A stretch of DNA of 64,000 nt from an uncultured Clostridia bacterium (GTDB lineage Bacteria > Bacillota > Clostridia > Christensenellales > UBA1242), in the NCBI GenBank assembly GCA_945919375.1, contig CAMEJD010000001.1, positions 118,689-182,688 on the forward strand, given 5' to 3'. This document shows, in pieces, positions 45,101 through 52,272 of this stretch. The notes beneath the pieces were generated by a model. That model was not told where the DNA came from. It saw nothing but the letters and a program-made list of their open reading frames with translations, and did not search any database. The translations under genes were made by a program, and so were the position numbers. The first letter of the stretch is position 1, and each line of letters starts with the position of its first letter.

Positions 45101-45493
45101 ATATGGGATAACACCTAAAGTGTGCAAAACACCTTTATCTCTTTTAAACTTTCCAAACAAAATATATGATTCATCACCAGAAATATAAAACCATTCTGGG
45201 CAGCCTTCTGCATCAGGTTTTGGATCTTTTCTTTTAATATCATTTTTAGCAAGATATGAGTGAAACTCTTTGTCTGTGAATCTTGTTTTTCCATCGGAAA
45301 ATATCGCAAGGTCTTGCCATTCTTTTTTTGCCACAACATCTACTGTTTGTGTTTGCTCTTTTATTCTTGCATCAACATCTCTTTCAGTGTATCCAATCTT
45401 TGTCCAACCATCGTGATAGACCACACCAGGGGTTGTATAAGCATAAATCATAGGAGCAACTTTTTCAGCTGTTTTAATTTTTATCTTTGCCAT
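42128..45493 (-). CDS. Restriction-system protein: GIY-YIG-like, SF2 helicase and methylase-like domains
   Basis: 1121 residues. N-terminus (1-110) resembles T5orf172/GIY-YIG modules (IYAYTTP...WTKIGYTERDVDARIKEQ). A superfamily 2 helicase follows (Walker A-like NAKPRFGKTLSTYDL at ~165, DEAHEG at ~275, then LHLSGTPFKAL and QSAFRAQNPC). A charged linker with coiled-coil segments separates it from a C-terminal methylase-like domain (NQIFTPKKVVKEMVDNL, DLYMKSGLYIAEIV in place of the normal SAM motif). It probably translocates and cleaves DNA. The ATG at 45493 has AAGGAGATGAAATA and the preceding methylase stop overlaps it. Confidence 0.78.
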   Translation of the reverse strand: MAKIKIKTAEKVAPMIYAYTTPGVVYHDGWTKIGYTERDVDARIKEQTQTVDVVAKKEWQDLAIFSDGKTRFTDKEFHSYLAKNDIKRKDPKPDAEGCPEWFYISGDESYILFGKFKRDKGVLHTLGVIPYVLRKEQKDAVKQTKDYFLDNSHKAECLWNAKPRFGKTLSTYDLCKALPNINKILIVTNRPAIANSWYDDYVKFMGTESGYYFVSNVDGLKDKKYVLSREKYLDLISEPNHKGCIEFVSLQDLKGSIYFGGMFDKLREVADLEWDVLVIDEAHEGVDTYKTDVAFDQIKRRYTLHLSGTPFKALANDKFPPKAIYNWTYADEQKAKHEWNESSEEENPYANLPQLNLFTYKMSDIIRDKVEQGADFDNDGQNEAFCWDLNDFFDTNASGEFIHNDAVDKFLDALTKQEKFPFSTEELRKELKHTLWLLKYVSSAKALAKKLQNHEVFKDYKIVLAAGDGKIDNEGNSSDEISFEKNIKNSYDKVVEAIKNNDKTITISVGQLTTGITIPEWTAVMMLSNVKSPALYMQSAFRAQNPCLFKNGSESYRKQNSYVFDFDPARTLTIVEEFANDLMADTAKGRGDSDTRKQHVRELLNFFPVYGEDPNGEMIELDAEKVLSIPRSIHAKEVVRRGFMSNFLFQNVGNIFNAPKEVLDILQKFEPIKEPVGIKEDTKEELNLDDEGNVVIPEEQVIGTANNVFGEKIYGDIEQSLIDTVTTIQKENESTHKKDEKLNALLDAFHTNITDTLVKTAKENYGSDLSKSTQQALVRKINTTADTFVKKQYGNYQISNNKLENERSKELENAKQTGNIHKIAEINTKFDEKKKEIEQNFMSSIQSEVKNVIDNAGRTIVDAVETDKKEKQKDSLMDNVRDHLRGFSRTIPSFLMAYGDENTTLENFDKIIPDEVFKEVTSISLDDFRKLRDGFDYVDENGENKHYNGFFDSVVFNDSIKEFLKKKQDLANYFDDNSKEDIFDYIPPQKTNQIFTPKKVVKEMVDNLEKENPGCFDDPNHTFIDLYMKSGLYIAEIVKRLYRSTNMKKLYPNDADRLGHIFAKQVYGLAPTEIIYRIAKSFILGFDKDIKIDKHNLKQFDSLPFAQDGTLKQKLDEVFGE

Positions 45494-47499
45494 TATTTCA
45501 TCTCCTTTACATGAGATTCAATAAAGTTAATTTCGTTTTGGTCAAGTCCATACTTTTTATATAACTGCAAATCAATTTCATGTATAGATTTTGACCAATC
45601 TATATCAGACTTGTCTGTAAAATCTTGAAGAGGGATAAGAATAAAGGACTCTTTAGATATATTCAACGAATGTCTATTATAAAATAGTAATGCTCTAAAA
45701 TATTTTGACTTAATATACTTTAAACAATTCTGTGCATCCGTAAGCATATTAAATGGTCCTATTTCCAAAAACGTCTCTGTACATAAACTATCCGGCATTC
45801 CAACAATAATTTCAGGAGGAACTGTTGAAGTTGTCATATATGCTTTTGAGAAATATAATTTATATTTGTTGATATTGCCACTATTTTTAGTAATTTTGTC
45901 TTTATCTATAAACCCAACAACTCTTTTAGCACCACCTTTTTTACCAGCTACACCATAGATTTTTACGCAATTTGCTTTTTCACTAAAACTAATGTCCAAA
46001 TCTTTATATTTTTCAAGATCATTAAACAAATCGGCAGAAAGTCCATAAGGATTTCTGTATGAAACAATTTCACTAAATTGCTTTTTGCTAGAAGATTTTT
46101 TTATAATTGATGATTGTCGATAATCCCTTATAACAGTATTTGAATATTCTGTTTTAAGATATCTTTTTGAATATATCGCTTCTTCGTCTTTTGGTTTATA
46201 TTTAAAATTAACCAAGCCATTATAATCTTTTTTCCATACTAAATAACATACGCCACCATCAATATGAACTCCTGGAAAACATTCTGAAGCATCTTCATAG
46301 TCAGCAATACTTTTTATATGTGTATCAATCATCATTTCTTGACGAAAACTTTCTAATCCTTTTCCACCTTTCATCCATCTGCTAGGAACAATTAAGGAAA
46401 AACTATTATTAGTTATTTTTTTTGCTTCGTTTATAAAAAATTGATAAATCGGTTTAGCACTATCCCCAGTACCACCACCATCACTTTCTTGATAAGGTGG
46501 ATTTCCTATAACAAAATCAAATTTCATACGCTTTTCTCCTTTGAAAAATTTAATTGATCTTTTGGTTTCCCAGTTCATTATTCGTGAGTATATTCCAGTG
46601 TGCTTACTGTTATCGTTTTTTGCACAACCTAAACAAGGCTCTGTCTCTTCATCTTCAAATAATGACATTTGTCTTTTTTGCACAGGTTTGCAACTGTTTG
46701 GAATAACATCTTTTAGTCCGTCCATTTGCCATATATTCCAAGAAAGTATTTTTGCAATTTCTATCAAATACTCTTTTATCGGGAACATTCCAAATTTTGC
46801 AATATAATAATCTATAAATGTGAATAGCAGATTTTCTCTCGCAATCAGTAAACTATCGCCTTGCCATTCATAACCATAGGCTGACTTGAATGCTTCAAGC
46901 GTCCAGTTGTACCAATCTGGTTCACTGTCACATTGTTCATTCACAACTCGTAGTTTTCTATCAAGTGCACCAATACGGTCATTTACTTCTATCCACTGCC
47001 CAGTTGTTGTATCGTATCTGCTAACTAGAAATGGAGCTTCGCCACAAGATATTTCTAAAACTTTTGACTTAACATAATCTTGCCAGGTTTTGCCATCTTC
47101 ATTTGAAAACTGGATTTTGTTTTTACTGGTTATCCAGGTTTTTTCTTTTTCTGTGTTAAAGACATTTTTCTTTTCAAACCACTCATCAGATAAATGGTTG
47201 TTCATCTCATTGCATATCCACGATGGAGTGAAGACTTCGGCTTTATCTTTGATTCTTATCTTTTGCTCTTTTTGTGATTTGTCTATTCGTGGTCTAATTA
47301 CTTTTCCAAATCTGCCAGTAATAAGTTTTACTGTGATGTGCTCATAAGCGTCATACTGAGCACCTTTTTCTGCATAGGTATCAGTTGCCCAAATTATGTT
47401 TTTGCCAGAGCTTCTGTCTTTTAGGAGAATGCTTAAGAGTTCATCATCTAAGCATTTTATGTAGTTTTCTTTAATGTCTATATCTGGGTGCTCAGTCAT
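45493..47499 (-). CDS. Eco57I-like adenine-specific DNA methyltransferase
   Basis: 668 residues. Motif I-like LEISCGEAPFLVSRYDT and the catalytic FDFVIGNPPYQESDGG (NPPY) identify an N6-adenine methylase; EVFTPSWICNEMNNHL precedes motif I and a long C-terminal target-recognition part follows (SRWMKGGKGL...). It would modify host DNA so that the partner spares it. It shares one base with the helicase gene start. Its promoter lies in an invertible segment and its start codon lies in a 9-bp hairpin. Start preceded by AAAGGAGGTCTC. Confidence 0.85.
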   Translation of the reverse strand: MTEHPDIDIKENYIKCLDDELLSILLKDRSSGKNIIWATDTYAEKGAQYDAYEHITVKLITGRFGKVIRPRIDKSQKEQKIRIKDKAEVFTPSWICNEMNNHLSDEWFEKKNVFNTEKEKTWITSKNKIQFSNEDGKTWQDYVKSKVLEISCGEAPFLVSRYDTTTGQWIEVNDRIGALDRKLRVVNEQCDSEPDWYNWTLEAFKSAYGYEWQGDSLLIARENLLFTFIDYYIAKFGMFPIKEYLIEIAKILSWNIWQMDGLKDVIPNSCKPVQKRQMSLFEDEETEPCLGCAKNDNSKHTGIYSRIMNWETKRSIKFFKGEKRMKFDFVIGNPPYQESDGGGTGDSAKPIYQFFINEAKKITNNSFSLIVPSRWMKGGKGLESFRQEMMIDTHIKSIADYEDASECFPGVHIDGGVCYLVWKKDYNGLVNFKYKPKDEEAIYSKRYLKTEYSNTVIRDYRQSSIIKKSSSKKQFSEIVSYRNPYGLSADLFNDLEKYKDLDISFSEKANCVKIYGVAGKKGGAKRVVGFIDKDKITKNSGNINKYKLYFSKAYMTTSTVPPEIIVGMPDSLCTETFLEIGPFNMLTDAQNCLKYIKSKYFRALLFYNRHSLNISKESFILIPLQDFTDKSDIDWSKSIHEIDLQLYKKYGLDQNEINFIESHVKEMK

Positions 47500-47529
47500 G
47501 AGACCTCCTTTTGCATCAAAATGACTGAG
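47491..47529 (-). promoter_or_regulatory. Hairpin masking the methylase start codon
   Basis: In the mRNA CTCAGTCAT (47,521-47,529) is fully complementary to ATGACTGAG (47,491-47,499), which includes the start codon. The AAAGGAGG lies in the loop. Confidence 0.6.
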
Positions 47530-47548
47530 TTTTTAGCGAAAAGGTCAC

Positions 47549-47564
47549 AAAGGTGTACCTTTAT
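47549..47564 (+). other. Invertase recombination site 1
   Basis: AAAGGTGTACCTTTAT. A dyad AAAGGT-GT-ACCTTT with a non-palindromic central dinucleotide GT, as expected for a serine recombinase crossover site. Opposite orientation to site 2. Confidence 0.8.
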
Positions 47565-47702
47565 ACACTCCGACTTCAATCCGATGTTGTCGTGTATGTT
47601 AGCGTAAAAATCTCAAATCTTGTAATCATTATAGCATATTTATTGAAAAATTGGTATTTTTTTATGAAAAATTTAGAGAATTTCTTGATTTACATAGTTT
47701 TC
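47565..47702. promoter_or_regulatory. Invertible promoter segment
   Basis: The segment carries an extended -10 TGCTATAAT (47,628-47,636, minus strand), directed at the methylase gene in the present orientation, with A/T-rich upstream sequence and no clear -35. Near site 1, ATACAC and GTGTAT arms with GAC/GTC form a leader hairpin. Inversion would turn the promoter toward the terminator at 47,731. Confidence 0.7.
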
Positions 47703-47718
47703 ATAAAGGTACACCTTT
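47703..47718 (-). other. Invertase recombination site 2
   Basis: Exact reverse complement of site 1: ATAAAGGTACACCTTT. Distance between crossovers ~156 bp. Confidence 0.8.
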
Positions 47719-47730
47719 ACAAACAAAAAA

Positions 47731-47757
47731 CTCTACGATCAATTCGTAGAGCTTTTT
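47731..47757 (+). terminator. Terminator just outside the invertible segment
   Basis: CTCTACGA and TCGTAGAG form an 8-bp stem with a TCAAT loop, followed by CTTTTTT. It points rightward and would stop the inverted promoter before the invertase gene. Confidence 0.85.
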
Positions 47758-47766
47758 TGGTATAAT
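47758..47766 (+). promoter_or_regulatory. Extended -10 of the invertase gene
   Basis: TGGTATAAT right after the terminator, 19 bases before the invertase ATG. Confidence 0.65.
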
Positions 47767-47785
47767 CTTATTTGTGAGGTGGCTT

Positions 47786-48388
47786 ATGAATTATGGTTAT
47801 GTGCGGGTTTCAACAAAAGACCAAAATATTCATCGTCAGATGGATGATATGTATAATCAAGGTTTGACCGACGATTGTATTTTTATTGACAAACAAAGCG
47901 GCAAAGATTTTGATAGAACTAATTATCAAAAAATGAAAGCACTTTTTAAAGACGGCGATTTGTTGATTATAAAAAGCATCGATAGGCTTGGAAGAAATTA
48001 CGACATGATTATTGAAGAGTGGAAAGATATTGTTAATCGACTTAATGTGGACATCGTGGTTTTGGATATGCCGTTACTAGATACACGCACAGAGGGGCGT
48101 AACTTAGTCGGCAAATTCATAAGTGATATAGTTTTACAAATTCTATCATTTGTCGCTGAAAACGAGCGTGAGAATATAAGAAAAAGACAAGCCGAAGGAA
48201 TCCGACTTGCCAAACTGCAAGGAAAACATTTGGGAAGACCTAAATATTCACTCCCAACAAATTTTTATGAAATATTATCACAATATAAATACAAACAAAT
48301 ATCTCTATCCGATGCTTTGAGAACTCTCAAAATGAACAAATCTACTTTTTATAAGTATCTTAAAACATACAAAAATAAAGAGCAGTAA
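47786..48388 (+). CDS. Small serine recombinase (DNA invertase/resolvase)
   Basis: About 200 residues. The resolvase/invertase domain has YGYVRVSTKDQNIHRQ (catalytic Ser), IIKSIDRLGRNYDMI and VAENERENIRKRQAEGI; a C-terminal helix-turn-helix (ISLSDALRTLKMNKSTFYKYLK) binds DNA. The size fits Hin/Gin-type invertases rather than large integrases. The start is placed at the ATG at 47786, preceded by GAGGTGGCTT; the track's GTG is four codons upstream. It is divergent from the methylase operon and has its own promoter. Confidence 0.93.
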   Translation: MNYGYVRVSTKDQNIHRQMDDMYNQGLTDDCIFIDKQSGKDFDRTNYQKMKALFKDGDLLIIKSIDRLGRNYDMIIEEWKDIVNRLNVDIVVLDMPLLDTRTEGRNLVGKFISDIVLQILSFVAENERENIRKRQAEGIRLAKLQGKHLGRPKYSLPTNFYEILSQYKYKQISLSDALRTLKMNKSTFYKYLKTYKNKEQ

Positions 48389-48410
48389 CACATAGTCATT
48401 GCTCTTTTTG
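48377..48410. terminator. Bidirectional terminator
   Basis: AAAGAGCA and TGCTCTTT arms with a 15-base loop between the convergent invertase and the next gene; T/A tracts flank both sides. Confidence 0.7.
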
Positions 48411-48417
48411 TTATTAT

Positions 48418-49212
48418 TTATACTTCTGAACTTATCATAAGTTCGTGATTGTATTCTACAAGTTTTTTATTTGTAAGTTTTTTAACATCATATATTGCAC
48501 ACTTTGGTAGTGGAAACACTTCTAACTTGTTATTGTTAACAGGCTCTAGTAATTTCCATGGTGCATACCAGATTACATAATCAACTTTTGATTCTTGTAT
48601 AATTTTTACAAATTTTTTATCAAGGCAAAATAAGTGAGGTTTGCAATTAGGTGTTATACTGCCTTCATTCCTTTCTCTATTTTTGTCATCAATATTAAAT
48701 ACCTCAGTATATGCACAAGATTCATCACATATAAAGAATATTGTTTTAAATCCTGGGTGATTGGCTTGATATAAATCTAATTTATTTTCATGCTCTTTAA
48801 AAACTCGTTCAAAGTTTTTGTAGTATCTTTCAAAATTATGGTCTTCGTTTGTAGGTAATTTTGTATCACCAACAACAAATAGTTTTATGTCATCTCTATC
48901 AGGTTGGTTTATCTTTTTAATTAGTTCGCCTTCGTGTTGAAGTGTTTTGTTTTGAATTCTCCCTTTTTCATCTATGTAAGCATGATCATCAATTCTCATT
49001 ACATCCATCATAAGTTTATGTTTGTTATCATAAAAATCTGGCGGAGGATCGTTTTTACCTGATGAATCAATCCATTCTTTTCTATTTAACACTCCAGTTA
49101 GAGCACAATGAATCCATTTGCACTTCAAAAAATCGCCAAGAGGTAAAATCTCTTTGGTTTTAACTTCTCTAAATGCATCTAATATCATTGATTCATTGTT
49201 AAATGTTTGCAA
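48418..49212 (-). CDS. Possible PD-(D/E)xK-like nuclease, accessory to the R-M locus
   Basis: 264 residues, soluble. The segment NDPPPDFYDNKHKLMMDVMRIDD recalls a PD...(D/E)xK-type nuclease core (PDF then MDVM), though the Lys is replaced by Met. A later part LDLYQANHPGFKTIFFICDESCAYTEVF and VDYVIWYAPWKLLEPVN looks like an alpha/beta core. No family recognised with confidence. It follows the GIY-YIG gene by 18 bases and ends convergent with the invertase. Likely a defence accessory by position. Confidence 0.5.
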   Translation of the reverse strand: MQTFNNESMILDAFREVKTKEILPLGDFLKCKWIHCALTGVLNRKEWIDSSGKNDPPPDFYDNKHKLMMDVMRIDDHAYIDEKGRIQNKTLQHEGELIKKINQPDRDDIKLFVVGDTKLPTNEDHNFERYYKNFERVFKEHENKLDLYQANHPGFKTIFFICDESCAYTEVFNIDDKNRERNEGSITPNCKPHLFCLDKKFVKIIQESKVDYVIWYAPWKLLEPVNNNKLEVFPLPKCAIYDVKKLTNKKLVEYNHELMISSEV

Positions 49213-49230
49213 TTGTTTACTCCTTTGTGA

Positions 49231-49905
49231 TTAAATACCTAATCTTGTTCTTAATTCCATTGATAGGATTTCGCCATTATATGTAAACACATCAGTTCCT
49301 GCAACCGATCTATTTTTGCTTCCACGTCTTACATTTAATTCTCCAGCTAATCCACTAAGAGAATATTGTTTGCCTTCATATTCAACCTTCGTTTCAGATA
49401 CAACTTTACATTTTATCGTAGAATCTTTTGTGTATACTAGCTCTGCGCCAATTGGTATCCCATATTCTGAGAATGTTAGTTTCTTTCTGGTTCTTTCATA
49501 ATGCTTTTTAATTTCGCCAGCTTCCTTAGTTTGTTTTTGTTGTTCTTTGGTTGGTGCTATTCTCTTTAAATTTTTAAGCAAGCCGTTTATTGAGGCTATA
49601 TCTTCTAGTGTTTGATACGCATCTTCTGCGCTCATGATATAAAACTCTCTTTTACGTTCTTTTCCATTATTATTTTCAATTGCTCTTAAACCAGGATTAA
49701 ATCTGTCTATGATTGCATGAACTTTTTTATCAGTTAAACGTTCGGCTACTTTGTAGGTCGCATATATTTGAAAAGAAAAAGGGATACATTCACTCCTATT
49801 TAATTGCGCTAATCTCTTTTCAACATCATCAGCATAACCAATCTTCACATATTCTGGGAAAGATGGGTTAGTTAAAATATAAATATATCCTGCAGTTTCT
49901 TCCAT
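49231..49905 (-). CDS. T5orf172-type GIY-YIG protein with C-terminal RAMA/DUF4357-like domain
   Basis: 224 residues. The N-terminal GIY-YIG-like module reads GYIYILTNPSFPEYVKIGYADDVEKRLAQLN with the later KREFYIM (FYI) pairing seen in T5orf172 proteins. The C-terminus TFSEYGIPIGAELVYTKD...VKVEYEGKQYSLSGLAGEL resembles the small RAMA or DUF4357 modules found near restriction enzymes. It likely nicks or binds DNA. It shares its module type with the N-terminus of the large helicase protein. First of two genes on this strand; start preceded by TTGGAGGTTTTTT. Confidence 0.75.
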   Translation of the reverse strand: MEETAGYIYILTNPSFPEYVKIGYADDVEKRLAQLNRSECIPFSFQIYATYKVAERLTDKKVHAIIDRFNPGLRAIENNNGKERKREFYIMSAEDAYQTLEDIASINGLLKNLKRIAPTKEQQKQTKEAGEIKKHYERTRKKLTFSEYGIPIGAELVYTKDSTIKCKVVSETKVEYEGKQYSLSGLAGELNVRRGSKNRSVAGTDVFTYNGEILSMELRTRLGI

Positions 49906-50329
49906 AAAAAACCTCCAATCTATGACAATTATAACACAAAATCTCTTTATTTGTATTGTTTTTGTATTAATTTATTAAAAATATATTTATTAGTAATGAG
50001 GTAATGAGTGGAATGAGCAAATTTTTCTCGCGTACGCGCGCGAACATCTCCTCCCATAAAAATTAAAACTAGAGGGAGGGGGTCTAATTTACTAAATAAT
50101 TTGTTTTTTTACTCGTTACCTTCATTACCTCATTACTTAGGAAAATGTTAATTCTCTCCAGTTAATGCAATAAAATTGTATTTTATGGAGAAAATCGTAT
50201 AAATTTTATGTTTATTTGCTCCAGATAATTGAGTTTTATACAACTATCTGGAGAAAATCATATATTTTTTCAAATTACTTGCAAAAGAAAAATATTTACG
50301 GTAAAACACAAACACCTTGGAGGTGGGCT
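49906..50329. repeat. Regulatory-looking region with inverted and tandem repeats
   Basis: AGTAATGAGGTAATGA (49,992-50,007) is an exact inverted copy of 50,122-50,137. Between them lie the palindrome CGCGTACGCG and CTCCTCCC/GGGAGG. At 50,156-50,196 and 50,219-50,260 two similar hairpin-bearing units end in GGAGAAAATC. No gene seen; these may be operators or an element-specific cis site. Confidence 0.6.
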
Positions 50330-50563
50330 ATGAAAAAGATTGTTGAACTTGTAAATATGAGTTTCAAAAACTCGCAAGAATATTTTAATCAAAGCATTGA
50401 TATTCAACACATCAAGGCTAAGTTTGTTGAAACATTGTCAGCAGAGCAAAAGTATATGTTTGATGAATTGTTGGCAAGTATGTATAAGCTTCATAACTTA
50501 GATATTGAAGAAAACATACTTCATACCTACAATATTTGTAAAGAGGTTTTTAAACTAAGATAA
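50330..50563 (+). CDS. Small helical protein of mobile elements
   Basis: 77 residues from the ATG at 50330, which follows TTGGAGGTGGGCT; the ORF-track start is 38 codons upstream without support. All-helical (AEQKYMFDELLASMYKLHNLDIEENILHTYN), resembling short DUF-type proteins common in Firmicute integrative elements. Function unknown. Confidence 0.65.
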   Translation: MKKIVELVNMSFKNSQEYFNQSIDIQHIKAKFVETLSAEQKYMFDELLASMYKLHNLDIEENILHTYNICKEVFKLR

Positions 50564-50657
50564 ATCTAAAACTTAGGAGGCTTATAGTTTATCTGTTAAT
50601 TGGTGTGAATACCAGAGGCCAAATCATGAACAACCCTTTAGGAGTCAAGAAGATAAT

Positions 50658-51059
50658 ATGAAAGCAAGATTTGTTTGTAAAATGTCTGATGCGAGACTTG
50701 TGCGCAATGCTATTGATCGAAATGAGGGACGATTGCATGAGTATATTATTGAAAGAACAATATATCTGCCAAAAGAAAAATTTATACACTTTAGAAGTCA
50801 TTTGATAGAAGATAATGATGACCTTATTAATTACAGGAATGAAATGTATGTTGATGAAAATAATGTCTGGCATGTGCTGATGTTTTGCTCAATGATTGCC
50901 GATATTATGATTCTTGTAAATAGTGAAGGATTTAATTATGCTCGCTATACTTCAATAATTTCTAATGGAGGTGAAAAAGTTGAACCACGTTTTACAACTA
51001 GTCAGAGATATATTAGAAAACGAAAAAATCAGTGCAGAAGAACAACTACAGTTAAATAA
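50658..51059 (+). CDS. Mobile-element protein, possibly DUF6329-like
   Basis: 133 residues. MKARFVCKMSDARLVRNAIDRNEGRLHEYIIERTIYLPKEKFIHF followed by VWHVLMFCSMIADIMILVNSEGFNYARYTSII. The 'G..VWH.ll......d.ilV.SEG..YARY' pattern recalls a DUF common to integrative elements. The basic C-terminal tail overlaps the next gene in another frame. Start preceded by GAAGATAAT with GGAGTCAAGAAG further upstream. Confidence 0.6.
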   Translation: MKARFVCKMSDARLVRNAIDRNEGRLHEYIIERTIYLPKEKFIHFRSHLIEDNDDLINYRNEMYVDENNVWHVLMFCSMIADIMILVNSEGFNYARYTSIISNGGEKVEPRFTTSQRYIRKRKNQCRRTTTVK

Positions 51060-51219
51060 AATATGCAAACTAGAAGATGCTTTCGTGAAAGATTTTTCAA
51101 AAGAAAAATGGCGAGAGTATTTTAATTTAGACGTTGAAAAAAGTCAACTTGTAAACTTACAAATTGACCAAGTGATTAAAATTACATATGAGGTTTGCAA
51201 ACAATTGTTTTTCAAATAA
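50965..51219 (+). CDS. Small hypothetical protein overlapping its neighbour
   Basis: 84 residues by the ORF track, acidic and helical (ISAEEQLQLNKICKLEDAFVKDFSKEKWREYF). The real start could be the TTG at 50980, six bases after TGGAGGTG, which would give 79 residues. It overlaps the previous gene by about 95 bases. No family recognised. Confidence 0.5.
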   Translation: MEVKKLNHVLQLVRDILENEKISAEEQLQLNKICKLEDAFVKDFSKEKWREYFNLDVEKSQLVNLQIDQVIKITYEVCKQLFFK

Positions 51220-51229
51220 TATAAAAATA

Positions 51230-52033
51230 CTATAAATTGTTTGATACAATAAATTTTTCCACCCAACTTCGTAACTTTTTATCATAAATAGCGAAATTAT
51301 CTTTCCACCATTGGCTGCACACATAATAAGTATTATCTAATTTCCATGTTGTGTAATATCTATTTCTACCAGAAGGTCGAATTTTGCCTTCATCTTGTTC
51401 AAGAAGTGGATATTCTAAATCGAATGTTGTTTTGCAGTAGTTTTTGTTTTGAAGTTGTTTTATTAAATCTTCACTAATCATCTTGTTGTCAAATAAAAGA
51501 TGAAGAAGTCTTTTTATATATTGCTGTATAGTTTCATCTTCGCATCTATATAAATCTTCCTTGTCATTAAACTCATATTTAATATTATTAGATATTTGAC
51601 TTTTTCGCCTTTGAAGTGGATGATTATTCGATTTGTTTGATACATAATTACTTGTATTTTTTTCATCAGGCAAAACTTTAATATCTTTTTCACAAATTAA
51701 ACCTAAATCATATTTTTTATGACAAGAAGGACATAGAAAAAAGAAATGCCTTGAAATTGGTAAATGCCTATCTATAAAAAGTTGTTCAAATTCATTTAAA
51801 TCAACACTATATGTATTATCACTTTTAAATTTTTCATCTAAAATGAGTTCTATTACTTTAATTCTTTCAAACCCTCTATGGTGTGCAGCTTGTAACTCTG
51901 CCGTATTGCCACAACACGCACATTTATTATTATATCTCTGTCTTTCAGATCTAGTAATTGCTAAAACTTTATTCCTACAATAACCACCAAAAAATTTTTT
52001 AAATTCTTCTTTATCTCCATTAAAAATTGCCAC
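51230..52033 (-). CDS. HNH-type endonuclease-like protein
   Basis: 267 residues. A zinc-knuckle HNH-like core: CACCGNTAELQAAHHRGFERIKV (Cys pair then His-His) followed by FLCPSCHKKYD (second Cys pair and His). The C-terminal half is unrecognised, with YNTTWKLDN-like WKLDNTYYVCSQWWK repeats of aromatics. HNH proteins cut DNA or act in defence. It is the last gene before attR and convergent with the small genes. Start preceded by GGGAGGATTTATAG. Confidence 0.72.
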   Translation of the reverse strand: MAIFNGDKEEFKKFFGGYCRNKVLAITRSERQRYNNKCACCGNTAELQAAHHRGFERIKVIELILDEKFKSDNTYSVDLNEFEQLFIDRHLPISRHFFFLCPSCHKKYDLGLICEKDIKVLPDEKNTSNYVSNKSNNHPLQRRKSQISNNIKYEFNDKEDLYRCEDETIQQYIKRLLHLLFDNKMISEDLIKQLQNKNYCKTTFDLEYPLLEQDEGKIRPSGRNRYYTTWKLDNTYYVCSQWWKDNFAIYDKKLRSWVEKFIVSNNL

Positions 52034-52102
52034 CCTATAAATCCTCCCGTTTACATCGTTTTAGAGTATAATAGCATATTTTTTAAAAAAAATCTACCAA
52101 GA

Positions 52103-52149
52103 GTACCCAAAGTCAAAAATTGCCTAAAATTGTACCCAAATAGTGCCCA
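52103..52149. other. attR arm-type repeats
   Basis: GTACCCAAAG, GTACCCAAAT and GTGCCCAAGT, matching TTTGTACCCAAATTGTACCC at the left end (36,188-36,211). Arm sites at both ends support the stated element limits. Confidence 0.6.
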
Positions 52150-52272
52150 AGTTTTAGGTATGTGCAAGAAAAGATATAAAAATTGATATAGTTTTTGCTT
52201 TATTTGAAAGATATTTTAAGCGATATTGCGCAAATAGATATATAACATGAGAAAAAATTAAGATTTTGAGCG

